NCBI RefSeq assembly: GCF_050896395.1
Contig: NZ_JBPBBA010000006.1
Location: 70,872 to 134,871, forward strand
Direction of reading: 5' to 3'
Origin: Nioella aestuarii
GTDB lineage: Bacteria > Pseudomonadota > Alphaproteobacteria > Rhodobacterales > Rhodobacteraceae
DNA length: 64,000 bases
Shown here: positions 8,222 to 17,258 of the stretch, piece by piece
Layout: the number at the start of each line of letters is the position of its first letter
How positions within the stretch are numbered: the stretch's first letter is position 1
The notes under the pieces: generated by a model
The model's input: only the letters and a program-made list of their open reading frames with translations
Databases searched by the model: none
What the model was told of the DNA's origin: nothing
Translations under genes and position numbers: made by a program

Positions 8222-9598
8222 ATGAAGATCATCATTTGCGGGGCAGGTCAGGTCGGTTGGCAGATCGCCCGTCATCTTTCCGGTGAAAACAATGACGTCA
8301 CCGTGGTTGATAACAATCCCGAACTGGTGCGCCGGGCAACAGATACGCTGGACGTTCAGGGCATTACCGGGTTTGCATCATACCCCGATGTGCTGGACAA
8401 GGCGGGCGCGCGCGATGCCGATATGATTATCGCCGCCACCTTCTCGGACGAGGTCAATATGGTCACGTGCCAGGTGGCCCATTCGATCTTTGCGGTGCCG
8501 CGCAAAATCGCCCGGCTGCGCGCTCAGAGCTATCTGACGGCGGTCTATTCCGATCTCTACCGACGGGAACACCTGCCGGTCGATGTTGTGATCAGCCCGG
8601 AACGAGAGGTCGCAAAGGCCGCATTGCGCCGGCTGGCGTCGCCATCGACCTTCGACACGGAATATTTTCTGGGCGGTGAGGCCATGCTGATGGGCATTCG
8701 GCTGGATGACGATTGCCCGGTTCTGAACACGCCGCTGAAACAGCTGTCCGAACTGTTCTCGACGCTTCGTGCCATTGTGGTCGGTGTGCGCCGCGACGGT
8801 ACGCTGTTCGCCCCGGAACCGGGCGACCAGCTGTTCGCGGGCGATGAAATTTATGTCTTCACGCATGACAATGATGCGGCGCGGACGCTTGAAATTTTTG
8901 GCAAACCTGCACCGCGTCAGGAGCGGGTGGTGATCATTGGAGGGGGCAATGTCGGGCTGGCTGTGGCGCAGGAGCTGGAAAAGTCATCGTCCCGGATTCG
9001 CGCCCGCGTGATCGAGAAAAGCCGCGACCGCGCCGAACGCGCCGCGGATGCATTAAGCCGGACAATCGTGTTGCATGGCGACGGGCTTGATATCGAGATC
9101 CTGCGTGAAGCCGGGGTGGAACGCGCCGATGCTGTGTTGTGCGTTTCTGACGATGACAAGACAAACCTGCTGGCCTCGGTTCGGGCCAAGGCGGCGGGGG
9201 CGGGGATGGCCATTGCGCTGGTGAACGATCCGACCATGGTGCAGATGATGGATGCACTTGGCATCGACGCTTATGTGAATCCGCGCGCCACCACCGTTAG
9301 TTCCATCCTGCGCCATATCCGGCAAGGCCGGGTTCGCGGCGTCTATTCCATCGGTGACGCCGAGGCAGAGGTGATCGAGGCACAGGTTTTGTCGACATCT
9401 CCGATTGCGGGACGTGAATTGCGCGACATTGACGTACCCGAAGGGGCGCTAATCGGCGCGATCCGCAAGCGAGACAAGGTCATCCGACCCACCGGATCCA
9501 CCCGCATCGAGGAGGGCGACACCGTCGCCATTTTCGCTCTCTCCAAGGATGTGCCTGCGGTCGAGGCCCTGCTGCGCGTCTCGGTCGATTTTTTCTGA
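8222..9598 (+). CDS. trkA: TrkA, NAD-binding regulatory subunit of the Trk potassium transporter
   Basis: Peripheral membrane protein of 458 residues that gates the TrkH potassium channel in response to NAD(H)/ATP. It contains two tandem units of Rossmann fold (TrkA-N) plus TrkA-C. The first starts MKIIICGAGQVGWQIARHL. The second starts near residue 235 with VVIIGGGNVGLAVAQEL. Length matches E. coli TrkA (458). The ATG at 8222 is preceded by AAGGA at a good distance; an in-frame ATG at 8147 would add 25 residues before the conserved beta strand and is rejected. trkH begins 3 bases after the stop, so both are co-transcribed. Confidence 0.95.
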   Translation: MKIIICGAGQVGWQIARHLSGENNDVTVVDNNPELVRRATDTLDVQGITGFASYPDVLDKAGARDADMIIAATFSDEVNMVTCQVAHSIFAVPRKIARLRAQSYLTAVYSDLYRREHLPVDVVISPEREVAKAALRRLASPSTFDTEYFLGGEAMLMGIRLDDDCPVLNTPLKQLSELFSTLRAIVVGVRRDGTLFAPEPGDQLFAGDEIYVFTHDNDAARTLEIFGKPAPRQERVVIIGGGNVGLAVAQELEKSSSRIRARVIEKSRDRAERAADALSRTIVLHGDGLDIEILREAGVERADAVLCVSDDDKTNLLASVRAKAAGAGMAIALVNDPTMVQMMDALGIDAYVNPRATTVSSILRHIRQGRVRGVYSIGDAEAEVIEAQVLSTSPIAGRELRDIDVPEGALIGAIRKRDKVIRPTGSTRIEEGDTVAIFALSKDVPAVEALLRVSVDFF

Positions 9599-9601
9599 GC
9601 C

Positions 9602-11116
9602 ATGGGGCAGTTCCTTTCCAGATTGCCGTTGCTGGTCCTGCTGGTCGGGATCTGCGCATTGGCGATGCTGGTGCCCGCCGCCGTCGCGATGATCGAAGAG
9701 GAGTTTCGTGTCGGGCGCAGCTTTCTCTATTCCTCGATGTTGTTTTTCATCCTGACCTTGTTCCTGGGGTTTGCAACGCAAGGTATGAAACCGGTGACAT
9801 CCGCCCGCAGCCACTTGGCGGGACTGGCCTTGGCCTATCTGCTCTTGCCTGCTGTTCTGGCCGTTCCATTGGCTGATGCCATTGGAAACACGCGGTATTT
9901 CAATGCCTATTTTGAGATGGTCTCGGCCCTGACAACAACGGGCGCCACTGTGTTTGACCCTGCGCGTCTTGGGGACGGGGAACATCTGTGGCGTGCTATC
10001 GTGGGGTGGCTTGGCGGGCTTTTGGTTTGGGTGACAGCGATGGCGGTCATGGCACCACTGAACCTTGGCGGATTTGAGGTTTCGTCAGAGGCGCAGGGTC
10101 GATTGCCCCTGTCCTCGGGCGCGCAGATGCAGGCCGCAGCTCCGGGCGTGCGAATGCGCCGGGCGGTTTCCTTTCTGGCCCCCACCTATATCGGCCTGAC
10201 GGCGGTGTTATGGCTGTTGCAGATCCTGGCGGGCGAACAGGATTTGACGGCGCTGGCCCATGCCATGGCGGTCATGTCCACCTCTGGCATCTCGCCCGAG
10301 GGCGGGCTGAATGCCAATCCGGGCGGCTTCGTTTCAGAGCTGCTGCTGTTCTTCTTCTTCCTGTTTGCACTGACGCGGCACAGTTTTGCCGATCGCGTCA
10401 CCCCAAATACCCCGCGTATGCTGTTTCAGGACCGGGAACTGCGCCTGGCGGTCTATGTGGTCGGGGCGTTGGTTGGGCTGTTCTTTCTGCGTCACTGGCT
10501 TGGCGCTTTGGAGGTCGAGGCCGGGTCCGAGGGCCGCACAGCCCTGGCGGCGATTTGGGGCAGCCTTTTCACCATCACCTCATTCGTGACCACCACCGGT
10601 TTTGTGTCCGACTACTGGGCCGAGGCGCGCAGCTGGTCTGGCCTGCCAACGCCAGGGCTTTTGCTGGTGGGGCTGGCCTTGATGGGGGGCGGGGCCGCGA
10701 CGACTGCGGGCGGGATCAAGCTGATCCGGGTCTACGCGCTGTATAAACATGGCGCGCGGGAATTGGGTAAGTTGACCCATCCGCATTCGGTTGCATCTGG
10801 CGGGCGAATGGGCCGACGCATCAGACGTGAGGGCGCCTATATCGCCTGGGTGTTCTTCATGCTGTTCATTCTGTCGACGGCGGCTGTCATGTTTGCGTTG
10901 TCGATGACTGGGCAGGGGTTCGAAGAATCCTTCGTGCTGGCCGCTGCTGCCTTGTCCACAACCGGCCCGCTTGCCGCCTATGGTGGGGAATACCCGATTG
11001 TTTATGCCACGCTCAGCGATCCGGCAAAAATGGTGCTGATTGCGGCAATGATCCTGGGCCGACTGGAAACGCTTGCATTGATCGCCTTGTTCAACCCGGG
11101 TTTCTGGCGAATCTAG
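9602..11116 (+). CDS. trkH: TrkH-family potassium uptake channel protein
   Basis: Integral inner-membrane protein of 504 residues forming the potassium-translocating pore with TrkA. Many hydrophobic helices are visible from the first residues (LPLLVLLVGICALAMLVPAA). The repeated pore-loop signatures of the family appear as ALTTTGATVF, MSTSGISPEGG, FVTTTGFVSDYW and ALSTTGPLAAYG, one per repeat. It lies directly after trkA. A weak stem TGCTGC/GCAGCA at 11124-11139 follows the stop, without a T-run. hfq starts 145 bases downstream and probably has its own promoter. Confidence 0.94.
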   Translation: MGQFLSRLPLLVLLVGICALAMLVPAAVAMIEEEFRVGRSFLYSSMLFFILTLFLGFATQGMKPVTSARSHLAGLALAYLLLPAVLAVPLADAIGNTRYFNAYFEMVSALTTTGATVFDPARLGDGEHLWRAIVGWLGGLLVWVTAMAVMAPLNLGGFEVSSEAQGRLPLSSGAQMQAAAPGVRMRRAVSFLAPTYIGLTAVLWLLQILAGEQDLTALAHAMAVMSTSGISPEGGLNANPGGFVSELLLFFFFLFALTRHSFADRVTPNTPRMLFQDRELRLAVYVVGALVGLFFLRHWLGALEVEAGSEGRTALAAIWGSLFTITSFVTTTGFVSDYWAEARSWSGLPTPGLLLVGLALMGGGAATTAGGIKLIRVYALYKHGARELGKLTHPHSVASGGRMGRRIRREGAYIAWVFFMLFILSTAAVMFALSMTGQGFEESFVLAAAALSTTGPLAAYGGEYPIVYATLSDPAKMVLIAAMILGRLETLALIALFNPGFWRI

Positions 11117-11261
11117 GCCGAAATGCTGCCTTTGCAGCAATCCAGAGCCAAGTTGCGGGAATCGGGGTGGAAATCCGCGAAAAACATGCACATACTCCGG
11201 TTCAGGTTTTCATCGCGTTCCACGATAAGGGACGGTAACAAAGAATAAGGCAAGGTTCCCG

Positions 11262-11495
11262 ATGGCCGAAAGCAAGCAGAATCTGCAGGACGCGTTCCTG
11301 AATCATGTTCGCAAGACCAAGGTTCCGGTGACGATATTTCTGATTAATGGCGTAAAGCTTCAGGGCGTCATCACGTGGTTTGATAACTTTTGTGTCTTGT
11401 TGCGCCGCGACGGGCAATCGCAACTGGTTTACAAACACGCGATTTCCACCGTGATGCCGGCTCAGCCAATCAATCTTTATGACGGGGAAGAGTGA
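11262..11495 (+). CDS. hfq: RNA chaperone Hfq
   Basis: 77-residue Sm-like protein that forms hexameric rings and pairs small RNAs with mRNAs. Sm1 (LNHVRKTKVPVTIFLINGVKLQGVI, in part) and Sm2 with the YKHAISTVMP signature are intact. The protein is short, as usual in Alphaproteobacteria, with almost no C-terminal tail. AAGGTTCCC precedes the ATG. The stop overlaps the GTG start of hflX, a common hfq-hflX arrangement. Confidence 0.97.
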   Translation: MAESKQNLQDAFLNHVRKTKVPVTIFLINGVKLQGVITWFDNFCVLLRRDGQSQLVYKHAISTVMPAQPINLYDGEE

Positions 11496-12793
11496 GCGCA
11501 ACTGACCCTCTGGGAACTGGTCCGTCCGGTCCCACCCGCGCCATTGTTCTGCATCCCGACATTCAGTCGGATCGCGACCGCCGCATGGCGGGCCCCGCGT
11601 TGTCCGAGGCTGTCGCCCTAGCGGCCGCCCTGCCGGAGCTTGAGGTTGTCGGCGCAGAGGTCGTTCGTCTGCCAAAGGCGCAGCCCGGCCTGTTGTTCGG
11701 CAAAGGCAAAATCGCCGAGCTGAAGGCGAAGATTTCCGAGTCCGAGGCAGATCTGGTTCTGGTCGATGGCCCTGTGACACCGGTTCAGCAACGCAATCTG
11801 GAAAAGGAATGGGGCGTTAAGCTGCTTGACCGGACCGGATTGATTCTGGAGATCTTCGCAGATCGCGCCCGCACGCGGGAAGGCGTGTTGCAGGTGGAAC
11901 TGGCGGCGCTGTCCTATCAGCGCACCCGGCTGGTCCGGGCCTGGACGCACCTTGAACGCCAGCGCGGCGGGCTTGGCTTCGTCGGCGGCCCCGGTGAAAC
12001 CCAGATCGAGGCTGACCGGCGCGCTATTGACGAGGCGGTGACACGGATCAAGCGACAGCTTGGCAAGGTCGTGAAAACCCGGGCCCTGCACCGCGCTGCG
12101 CGCAAGAAGGTGCCTTATCCGGTGGTTGCGCTTGTGGGCTACACCAATGCCGGAAAATCCACCTTGTTCAATCGGTTAACCGGGGCAGAGGTGCTGGCCA
12201 AGGATATGTTGTTCGCCACACTCGACCCGACGATGCGGGCCGTTCAACTGGCAGACGGGACTGATGTCATCCTGTCGGATACTGTGGGCTTCATCTCGGA
12301 TCTGCCAACGCAACTGGTCGCAGCCTTCCGCGCAACGCTCGAGGAAGTGCTGGACGCCGATCTGATCCTGCATGTGCGTGATGTGGCACATGCGGAAACC
12401 GAGGAGCAAGCGGCGGACGTGGCGGCGATTTTGGCCGATCTTGGCGTCAATCAGAACACCTCGATGATAGAGATCTGGAACAAGATCGACCTGTTGCCTG
12501 CAGACCGTCAGGACGAACTGACCGTTGCTGCCGCGAGACGAGAGGACGTGGTTGCGATCTCGGCCCTGACCGGCGCCGGGCTGGATGCGTTCCTTGAGAC
12601 GGTCAGCGCCCATTTGGCGCCACCGCGTTTTGCGGGGGTGGTTGAATTGCCCTATTCCGCCGGTCGCGCGCGGGCCTGGCTGTATGACGCAGGTGTCGTG
12701 GAACATGAAAGCCAGGGGCAAGACGGCTATCGCTTTGACGTGTCCTGGACCGCGCGGCAGAAAAAGGCCTTTCATACGCTGTTGAAGGGTTAA
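11492..12793 (+). CDS. hflX: Ribosome-associated GTPase HflX
   Basis: 433-residue GTPase that binds and splits stalled 70S ribosomes under stress. The N-terminal HflX domain includes the glycine-rich RGGLGFVGGPGETQIE linker (about residue 150-168). The G domain follows with G1 GYTNAGKSTLF, G2/G3 region ATLDPTMRAVQL and DTVGFISDLP, and G4 NKID. A GTG start at 11492 overlaps the hfq stop (GTGA), indicating translational coupling. The length is typical for the family. Confidence 0.94.
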   Translation: MSATDPLGTGPSGPTRAIVLHPDIQSDRDRRMAGPALSEAVALAAALPELEVVGAEVVRLPKAQPGLLFGKGKIAELKAKISESEADLVLVDGPVTPVQQRNLEKEWGVKLLDRTGLILEIFADRARTREGVLQVELAALSYQRTRLVRAWTHLERQRGGLGFVGGPGETQIEADRRAIDEAVTRIKRQLGKVVKTRALHRAARKKVPYPVVALVGYTNAGKSTLFNRLTGAEVLAKDMLFATLDPTMRAVQLADGTDVILSDTVGFISDLPTQLVAAFRATLEEVLDADLILHVRDVAHAETEEQAADVAAILADLGVNQNTSMIEIWNKIDLLPADRQDELTVAAARREDVVAISALTGAGLDAFLETVSAHLAPPRFAGVVELPYSAGRARAWLYDAGVVEHESQGQDGYRFDVSWTARQKKAFHTLLKG

Positions 12794-12837
12794 GCCCAAG
12801 AGCACGGACTTGTTCCTGAAAGGGTGCCAGCCTAGGC

Positions 12838-13602
12838 TTGTGTGACAAAGCATTGGGACGGGGCAAGAAATTGGGTTTCTTTTCAGAGTATATTCCGCGC
12901 TCGGGCGACAAGGTGCTGACGAAATGGGCGCATTACTTCGAAGTCTATGAGCGTGAGTTAAGCCGCTTTCGTTCTCAGCCTGTCACGTTCATGGAAATCG
13001 GTGTGTTCCGGGGCGGCTCGCTGCCGATGTGGAAAGAGTTTTTCGCGCCGGGATCTAGCCTTGTCTTCATTGATATCGATCCCGATTGCAAAGCGCATCA
13101 GATCGAGGGAACCCATGTGGAGATTGGCAATCAGGGCGACCCGCAGTTTCTGGCTTCGCTTGCGGAAAAATACGGTCCTTTCGACATTGTGCTGGATGAT
13201 GGAAGCCATCTTTGCCAGCATCAAATCGCCTCTTTCGAGGGGCTTTGGCCCCATCTGCGCAGCAGAGGGATTTATTTGGTCGAGGATTGTCACACGTCGT
13301 ATTGGCCCGGTTTCGGCGGCGGATATCGCAACGAAGCGAGCTTTATTGAATACAGCAAGCGTCTGATTGATCGGATGCATTCCTGGTACACGGATCAAGA
13401 CGCGCTGTTTCCCTTTGACCAAATGGCTCGAGAGCTGAACAGCATCCGGTTCTATGACAGCATCGTTGTGTGCGAAAAGTTGGACAAGCAGCAGCCTCCG
13501 ACCTCGCTTGTCATTCAGAACGGGCAGGTTGAAGCCTCTCGCAAGGCGTTGAATGTCCGTAACCGGACGTCGGTTTTCGCCCAGAAAGACGGCCGGGGTT
13601 AG
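12838..13602 (+). CDS. CmcI/TylE-like class I SAM-dependent methyltransferase
   Basis: 254-residue protein resembling macrocin O-methyltransferase/cephalosporin-hydroxylase-type enzymes. The SAM-binding motif is FMEIGVFRGGSLPMW. It is followed by VFIDIDPDCK, then the metal/catalytic region FDIVLDDGSHLCQHQ and LVEDCHTSYW. Such enzymes usually O-methylate sugars, often of surface glycans or glycosylated products. The gene stands alone after hflX, 5 kb from the glycan cluster, so a link is only a guess. The start is weak: TTG at 12838, with TTG at 12853 and 12871 also in frame. It converges with the ribbon-helix-helix gene 12 bases away. Confidence 0.75.
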   Translation: MCDKALGRGKKLGFFSEYIPRSGDKVLTKWAHYFEVYERELSRFRSQPVTFMEIGVFRGGSLPMWKEFFAPGSSLVFIDIDPDCKAHQIEGTHVEIGNQGDPQFLASLAEKYGPFDIVLDDGSHLCQHQIASFEGLWPHLRSRGIYLVEDCHTSYWPGFGGGYRNEASFIEYSKRLIDRMHSWYTDQDALFPFDQMARELNSIRFYDSIVVCEKLDKQQPPTSLVIQNGQVEASRKALNVRNRTSVFAQKDGRG

Positions 13603-13614
13603 GCGCGGGCGCGG

Positions 13615-13836
13615 TCAGTCCCTCTGCAGGACCTCATTCAGAACGAACACTCTGATTGCCGAGGCAAGACCGCTTTGCAAACCGCGGTCCGCATCGACAA
13701 GGCCCGCCAGCTCATTGACGGAAACCCCGCGCGCTTCGGCAATGCGGCGGAATTCCAGCCAGAACGCTTCCTCCAGCGAAACGCTGGTGCGGTGGCCGTG
13801 CAAGGTAAGTGACCGTTTGACGGGGCGCGTGCTCAT
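13615..13836 (-). CDS. Ribbon-helix-helix domain protein
   Basis: 73 residues from the ATG at 13836 (start MSTRPVKRSLTLHGHRTSVSL). The pattern of a short beta strand (HRTSVSLEEAFWLEFRRIA) followed by two helices (VSVNELAGLVDADRG...LASAIRVFVLNEVL) fits the RHH_4 family of small DNA-binding proteins. It is the last gene of the minus-strand group with fumC and the DUF4169 gene, an association common in Rhodobacteraceae; here a Hint-domain gene separates it from DUF4169. An upstream in-frame GTG/ATG would add six residues. Target and role are unknown. Confidence 0.75.
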   Translation of the reverse strand: MSTRPVKRSLTLHGHRTSVSLEEAFWLEFRRIAEARGVSVNELAGLVDADRGLQSGLASAIRVFVLNEVLQRD

Positions 13837-13863
13837 CCTGGCATTTGGCACCAAAACGCGGCC

Positions 13864-14835
13864 TCAGGAAAGCCTTTGCAGAAGCGGCGCTTCCCAGGGT
13901 TTTAGGGCAGGGCGGACTGCCTGATAGGCAGCCATCCGATCACCAAGGGCCCGCGCCAATGACATCTGGGTTCTTGGTGCCATCATTGCTAGCGTCCGGT
14001 ACGAGGGTTGAAAGCTCTCCGTCTGCACGCCCTCGCAAAACAGCAATTCGTGCCGGTCGAGCAGCAGATGCACAAAGCTCACAGCACGCGCTGAGCGATT
14101 ATGGAGAACGCGGTTTCCATCCACCAATCCCTTGGCAGGGGCCAGCATTTCTTCATTGTGAAACATCAGCGCCGCATCACCAATGCAGAACCGATGCTGC
14201 GAGGATACACGGATATCGCGGGCCGGTTGACCGGGGCCAAAGGCATCCTTTCGGATCAGTACCGGGTGCAGATCGCGCGCTACCCGTTTGAGACCGGGAA
14301 TGTCGCTGCGCCCGATCCAGCGCAGGGCTTGAAGGCCGTTATCAGCAGTGTGAAGCAGATCACCTTCGCGCAACGCACCAGCAGGGATGGGTCCGCGCTT
14401 AGTCTCGATCCGGCAATCGGGGGTGAAGCAGACAACATCGTCATAGTCGATGCCGTCCATATCCTTCCAGCTGTTGGTCGGAAAGCACGAGATCGTGCAG
14501 CCCGCGTCGAAGGCCGATCCTTCCTGCGGGATTATGTAGTATCCGTCCGTTGTGTAGCTGTAGACCAGATCCTCGGTATGGACCTGTCCGTCACTGTCGA
14601 CAAACTGGGTTTCGATCGTGCCCGACCATTGCACCTCATGGATATTTCCATCAATCGACACGGTTTCAGCACTGCCAGTGTCTTGGCCGGCCCAGTCCAA
14701 TTGGTCGTCATCATCGGTCACGGTGAATTCCACCGTGCCGGAATATTGTGTGAATCCGGCCCATTTATAGGCCGTCAACTCATGCGTGGGCATCGCGAAT
14801 CCCCAAGGCGTTGCTTCGGGTTCACTTTCGGACAA
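13864..14835 (-). CDS. Hint-domain (Hedgehog/intein type, Hint_2) protein
   Basis: 323 residues. About 1-130 is an acidic, aromatic, beta-rich region with no recognised domain. From about 134 a Hint_2-type module begins: CFTPDCRIETKRGPIPAGALREGDLL, in which the first Cys corresponds to the splicing/cleavage nucleophile, then ALRWIGRS, and a later block with SSQHRF and a LFHNEEMLAPAKGLV motif. In Rhodobacteraceae such modules are frequent at the ends of calcium-binding or secreted proteins. No C-terminal Asn plus nucleophile is visible, so it is not a splicing intein. It lies between DUF4169 and the ribbon-helix-helix gene and looks like an insertion in a conserved gene pair. Confidence 0.75.
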   Translation of the reverse strand: MSESEPEATPWGFAMPTHELTAYKWAGFTQYSGTVEFTVTDDDDQLDWAGQDTGSAETVSIDGNIHEVQWSGTIETQFVDSDGQVHTEDLVYSYTTDGYYIIPQEGSAFDAGCTISCFPTNSWKDMDGIDYDDVVCFTPDCRIETKRGPIPAGALREGDLLHTADNGLQALRWIGRSDIPGLKRVARDLHPVLIRKDAFGPGQPARDIRVSSQHRFCIGDAALMFHNEEMLAPAKGLVDGNRVLHNRSARAVSFVHLLLDRHELLFCEGVQTESFQPSYRTLAMMAPRTQMSLARALGDRMAAYQAVRPALKPWEAPLLQRLS

Positions 14836-14852
14836 AGGGCTTGAGAAGGGGT

Positions 14853-15041
14853 TTACGCGTCTGTGTCGTCGCTGCTGCGATGCGCGTCTAGATCGCGCAA
14901 GGTCTTGTTCCGGCGGGCGGTTTCCAGTGATTTCTGGGCTTTCGTCCGACCGTGTTTCACAGCGTTTTCATCGGCACGGGCCTTGCGTTCAGCCCGTGCC
15001 TTTTGCTTTCTGAACCGGTTCAGGTTGACCGGCTCAGCCAT
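14853..15041 (-). CDS. DUF4169 family protein
   Basis: 62-residue, very basic and charged protein (VNLNRFRKQKARAERKARA then ENAVKHGRTKAQK), predicted mostly helical. It fits the small DUF4169 family, which in this bacterial group sits directly after fumC. Its ATG shares one base with the fumC stop (TAATG), so translation is coupled. Function is unknown; the charge pattern suggests nucleic-acid or ribosome contact, which is inference. Confidence 0.85.
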   Translation of the reverse strand: MAEPVNLNRFRKQKARAERKARADENAVKHGRTKAQKSLETARRNKTLRDLDAHRSSDDTDA

Positions 15042-16435
15042 TACGCCTTGGGGCCGATCATCTGTTCGGGCCGCACCACGCGGTCGAAGGTTTCCTCGTC
15101 CACGAAGCCAAGCGCAATGGCTTCTTCCTTCAGGGTCGTGCCGTTCTTATGCGCGGTTTTGGCGACCTTGGTGGCGTTGTCATAGCCGATGGTGGGCGCC
15201 AGCGCCGTCACCAGCATCAGGCTTTCCTGCATCAGCTTCTGGATGCGGGGACCGTTCGCTTCGATGCCAAGCAGCATACGCTCGGTGAAGCTGTCGGCCG
15301 CGTCGCCAATCAGCTGGATCGATTGCAGCAGGTTATAGGCCATCATCGGGTTGTAGACGTTGAGCTCGAAGTGGCCCTGGCTGCCCGCGAACTTGATCGC
15401 AGCATCGTTGCCCATGACATGGGCGGCGACCTGCGTCAGCGCTTCGGCCTGCGTGGGGTTCACCTTGCCCGGCATGATCGAGCTGCCCGGCTCGTTTTCG
15501 GGCAGGATCAGCTCGCCGAGACCGGACCGGGGGCCGGAGCCCAGAAGGCGGATATCGTTGGCGATCTTATAGCAGCTGCCCGCCACGGTCGCGAGGGCGC
15601 CGGACATGAAGACCATCGCGTCATGGGCGGCGAGAGCTTCAAACTTGTTGGGCGCGGTCACGAAGGGCAGGCCCGTGATTTCGGCCATATGCGTGGCAAC
15701 GGCGCTGTCCCAGCCCACTTGCGTGTTGAGGCCAGTGCCGACGGCGGTGCCGCCCTGTGCAAGCTCATAGATGCCGGGCAGGCAGGCTTCCACACGGGCG
15801 ATGCCCTGGCGGATCTGGTGGGCGTAGCCGGAAAACTCCTGGCCCAAGGTCAGCGGGGTCGCATCCTGGGTATGGGTGCGGCCGATCTTTATGATGTCCT
15901 TGAACTCCTCGGACTTGGCTTCCAGCCCTGAGAGCAGCTTCTGAAGCCCCGGTAGCAGGACGTCCCGCACGCTCATCGCGGTGGCGATATGCATGGCCGT
16001 GGGGAATGTATCGTTCGAGCTTTGGCCCATGTTGCAGTGATCGTTCGGATGCACAGGGTCCTTGGAGCCAATGACGCCGCCTAGGATTTCGATGGCGCGG
16101 TTGGCGATGACCTCGTTGGCGTTCATGTTCGACTGGGTTCCCGACCCTGTCTGCCAAACCACCAGCGGGAAGTTGTCGTCGAACTTGCCCTCGATGACTT
16201 CACCGGCGGCCTGAATGATCGCATCCGCCAGTTTGGCGTCGAGCTTGCCGGTGGCCTTATTCTCCATCGCGCAGGCTTTCTTGATCACGCCAAGCGCGCG
16301 CACGATGGCGACGGGCTGCTTTTCCCAGCCAATCGGGAAGTTCATGATGGAACGCTGCGTCTGCGCGCCCCAGTACTTGTCGGTGGGAACCTCGAGCGGT
16401 CCGAAGCTGTCGGTCTCAGAGCGGGTTGCGGTCAT
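15041..16435 (-). CDS. fumC: Class II fumarate hydratase
   Basis: 464-residue cytoplasmic enzyme of the TCA cycle, converting fumarate to L-malate without an iron-sulfur cluster. The family signature GSSIMPGKVNPTQ is present, and THTQDATPLTLGQEF and QTGSGTQSNMNANEVIANRA form the other active-site regions. Length matches E. coli FumC (467). It is co-oriented with the upstream PmtA-like gene, separated by 165 bases containing a double hairpin, and is coupled to the downstream DUF4169 gene. Confidence 0.97.
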   Translation of the reverse strand: MTATRSETDSFGPLEVPTDKYWGAQTQRSIMNFPIGWEKQPVAIVRALGVIKKACAMENKATGKLDAKLADAIIQAAGEVIEGKFDDNFPLVVWQTGSGTQSNMNANEVIANRAIEILGGVIGSKDPVHPNDHCNMGQSSNDTFPTAMHIATAMSVRDVLLPGLQKLLSGLEAKSEEFKDIIKIGRTHTQDATPLTLGQEFSGYAHQIRQGIARVEACLPGIYELAQGGTAVGTGLNTQVGWDSAVATHMAEITGLPFVTAPNKFEALAAHDAMVFMSGALATVAGSCYKIANDIRLLGSGPRSGLGELILPENEPGSSIMPGKVNPTQAEALTQVAAHVMGNDAAIKFAGSQGHFELNVYNPMMAYNLLQSIQLIGDAADSFTERMLLGIEANGPRIQKLMQESLMLVTALAPTIGYDNATKVAKTAHKNGTTLKEEAIALGFVDEETFDRVVRPEQMIGPKA

Positions 16436-16546
16436 GGCTTGGCCTCCTGCAAAACGGGTTGCGACAGGCTATAAGCGTCCCGCGACACGGGGGCAATGAT
16501 CGCAAAGCCCTGTTGGCGCAAACAGCCGCAGGCAACGGTCGCGGGG

Positions 16547-16588
16547 AAGGATCTTCGAAGATCCTTTCAAAGCCCTTGCAAGGGCTTT
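16547..16588. terminator. Two tandem perfect palindromes between the PmtA-like gene and fumC
   Basis: The first is a 20-bp perfect palindrome at 16547-16566 with half-site AAGGATCTTC. The second is a 20-bp perfect palindrome at 16569-16588 with half-site AAAGCCCTTG. They are two bases apart and lie just after the 3' end (16601) of the minus-strand methyltransferase gene. They resemble the double and triple hairpins at 47097-47187 and 55869-55915. They can fold on either strand and lack a long T-run. A terminator or RNA-end stabiliser role is inferred. Confidence 0.6.
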
Positions 16589-16600
16589 CCCCGCCCGGCC

Positions 16601-17161
16601 TCAGGCGTTGGGATAGGCGAAGCGGTAGACGCGGGCGGGGGGCAGGTTGCCCCAGATCTTGCGGCTGGTGGTCCAGGTCAGTCCCATGGCGGCGCGAATC
16701 TCGGCCTTTACGGGCGGTTTGGGCCCATAGGTGAATTGGATATAACTGCCCGTTGCGCCGACCTGCTTGAACGTTCCGCTCAGGATGGCATTCTGAAGAT
16801 CATAGGGCATCGACAGCAGCGGCAGGCCCGAAACCACCGCCTGAGCGCCCTCGACCGGCAACTCCCCCACATCGCCTGCCGACATCTGGTAGACGTTGAG
16901 CCCCGGGAAATCCGCACGAAGACGCTCGCAAAACACCGGGTTCATTTCGATGGAGTGGACCATTTCCGCCGGGATGCCCCGGTCCAGAATCGCCTGAGTG
17001 ATCCGCCCCGTGCCTGCACCCAATTCGATCACTGGCCCGCCGGCAGGATCCAGCGTTGCCGCCATTTCCGCCGACAGGGCGCGGGACGATGGGGCCAAAG
17101 CCACCACCTGATGGGGTTTTTTAAGGAGCTGGGTGATAAAAAGACCTAGATCGCCTGACAT
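16601..17161 (-). CDS. PmtA/KsgA-like SAM-dependent methyltransferase, probably phospholipid N-methyltransferase
   Basis: 186 residues. The SAM-binding motif VIELGAGTGRITQAIL (about residue 44-59) is followed by VHSIEMNP and VVSGLPLLSMP, the latter corresponding to the NPPY-like/GLP active-site loop seen in PmtA-type phosphatidylethanolamine N-methyltransferases. The N-terminal FITQLLKKPHQVVALAPSSRALSAEMA also matches that group. It would methylate phosphatidylethanolamine at the membrane surface. An rRNA- or ornithine-lipid-type substrate cannot be excluded from sequence alone. The two palindromes at 16547-16588 lie just beyond its stop. Confidence 0.7.
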   Translation of the reverse strand: MSGDLGLFITQLLKKPHQVVALAPSSRALSAEMAATLDPAGGPVIELGAGTGRITQAILDRGIPAEMVHSIEMNPVFCERLRADFPGLNVYQMSAGDVGELPVEGAQAVVSGLPLLSMPYDLQNAILSGTFKQVGATGSYIQFTYGPKPPVKAEIRAAMGLTWTTSRKIWGNLPPARVYRFAYPNA

Positions 17162-17258
17162 GGGCCGTTCCCGTTTGCGCTTTTTCCCGCGTCATAAGCC
17201 ACGCTTGGTGACCCCATGCAAGGGACAAGGCCATGCGTCATGAAAGCGTCACACGAGA

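Noticed and set aside
13864..14835. Intein within a host protein
   Set aside because: The Hint module has no C-terminal extein or Asn-nucleophile end and follows a separate N-terminal domain; it is a Hint_2 protein and not a splicing element.
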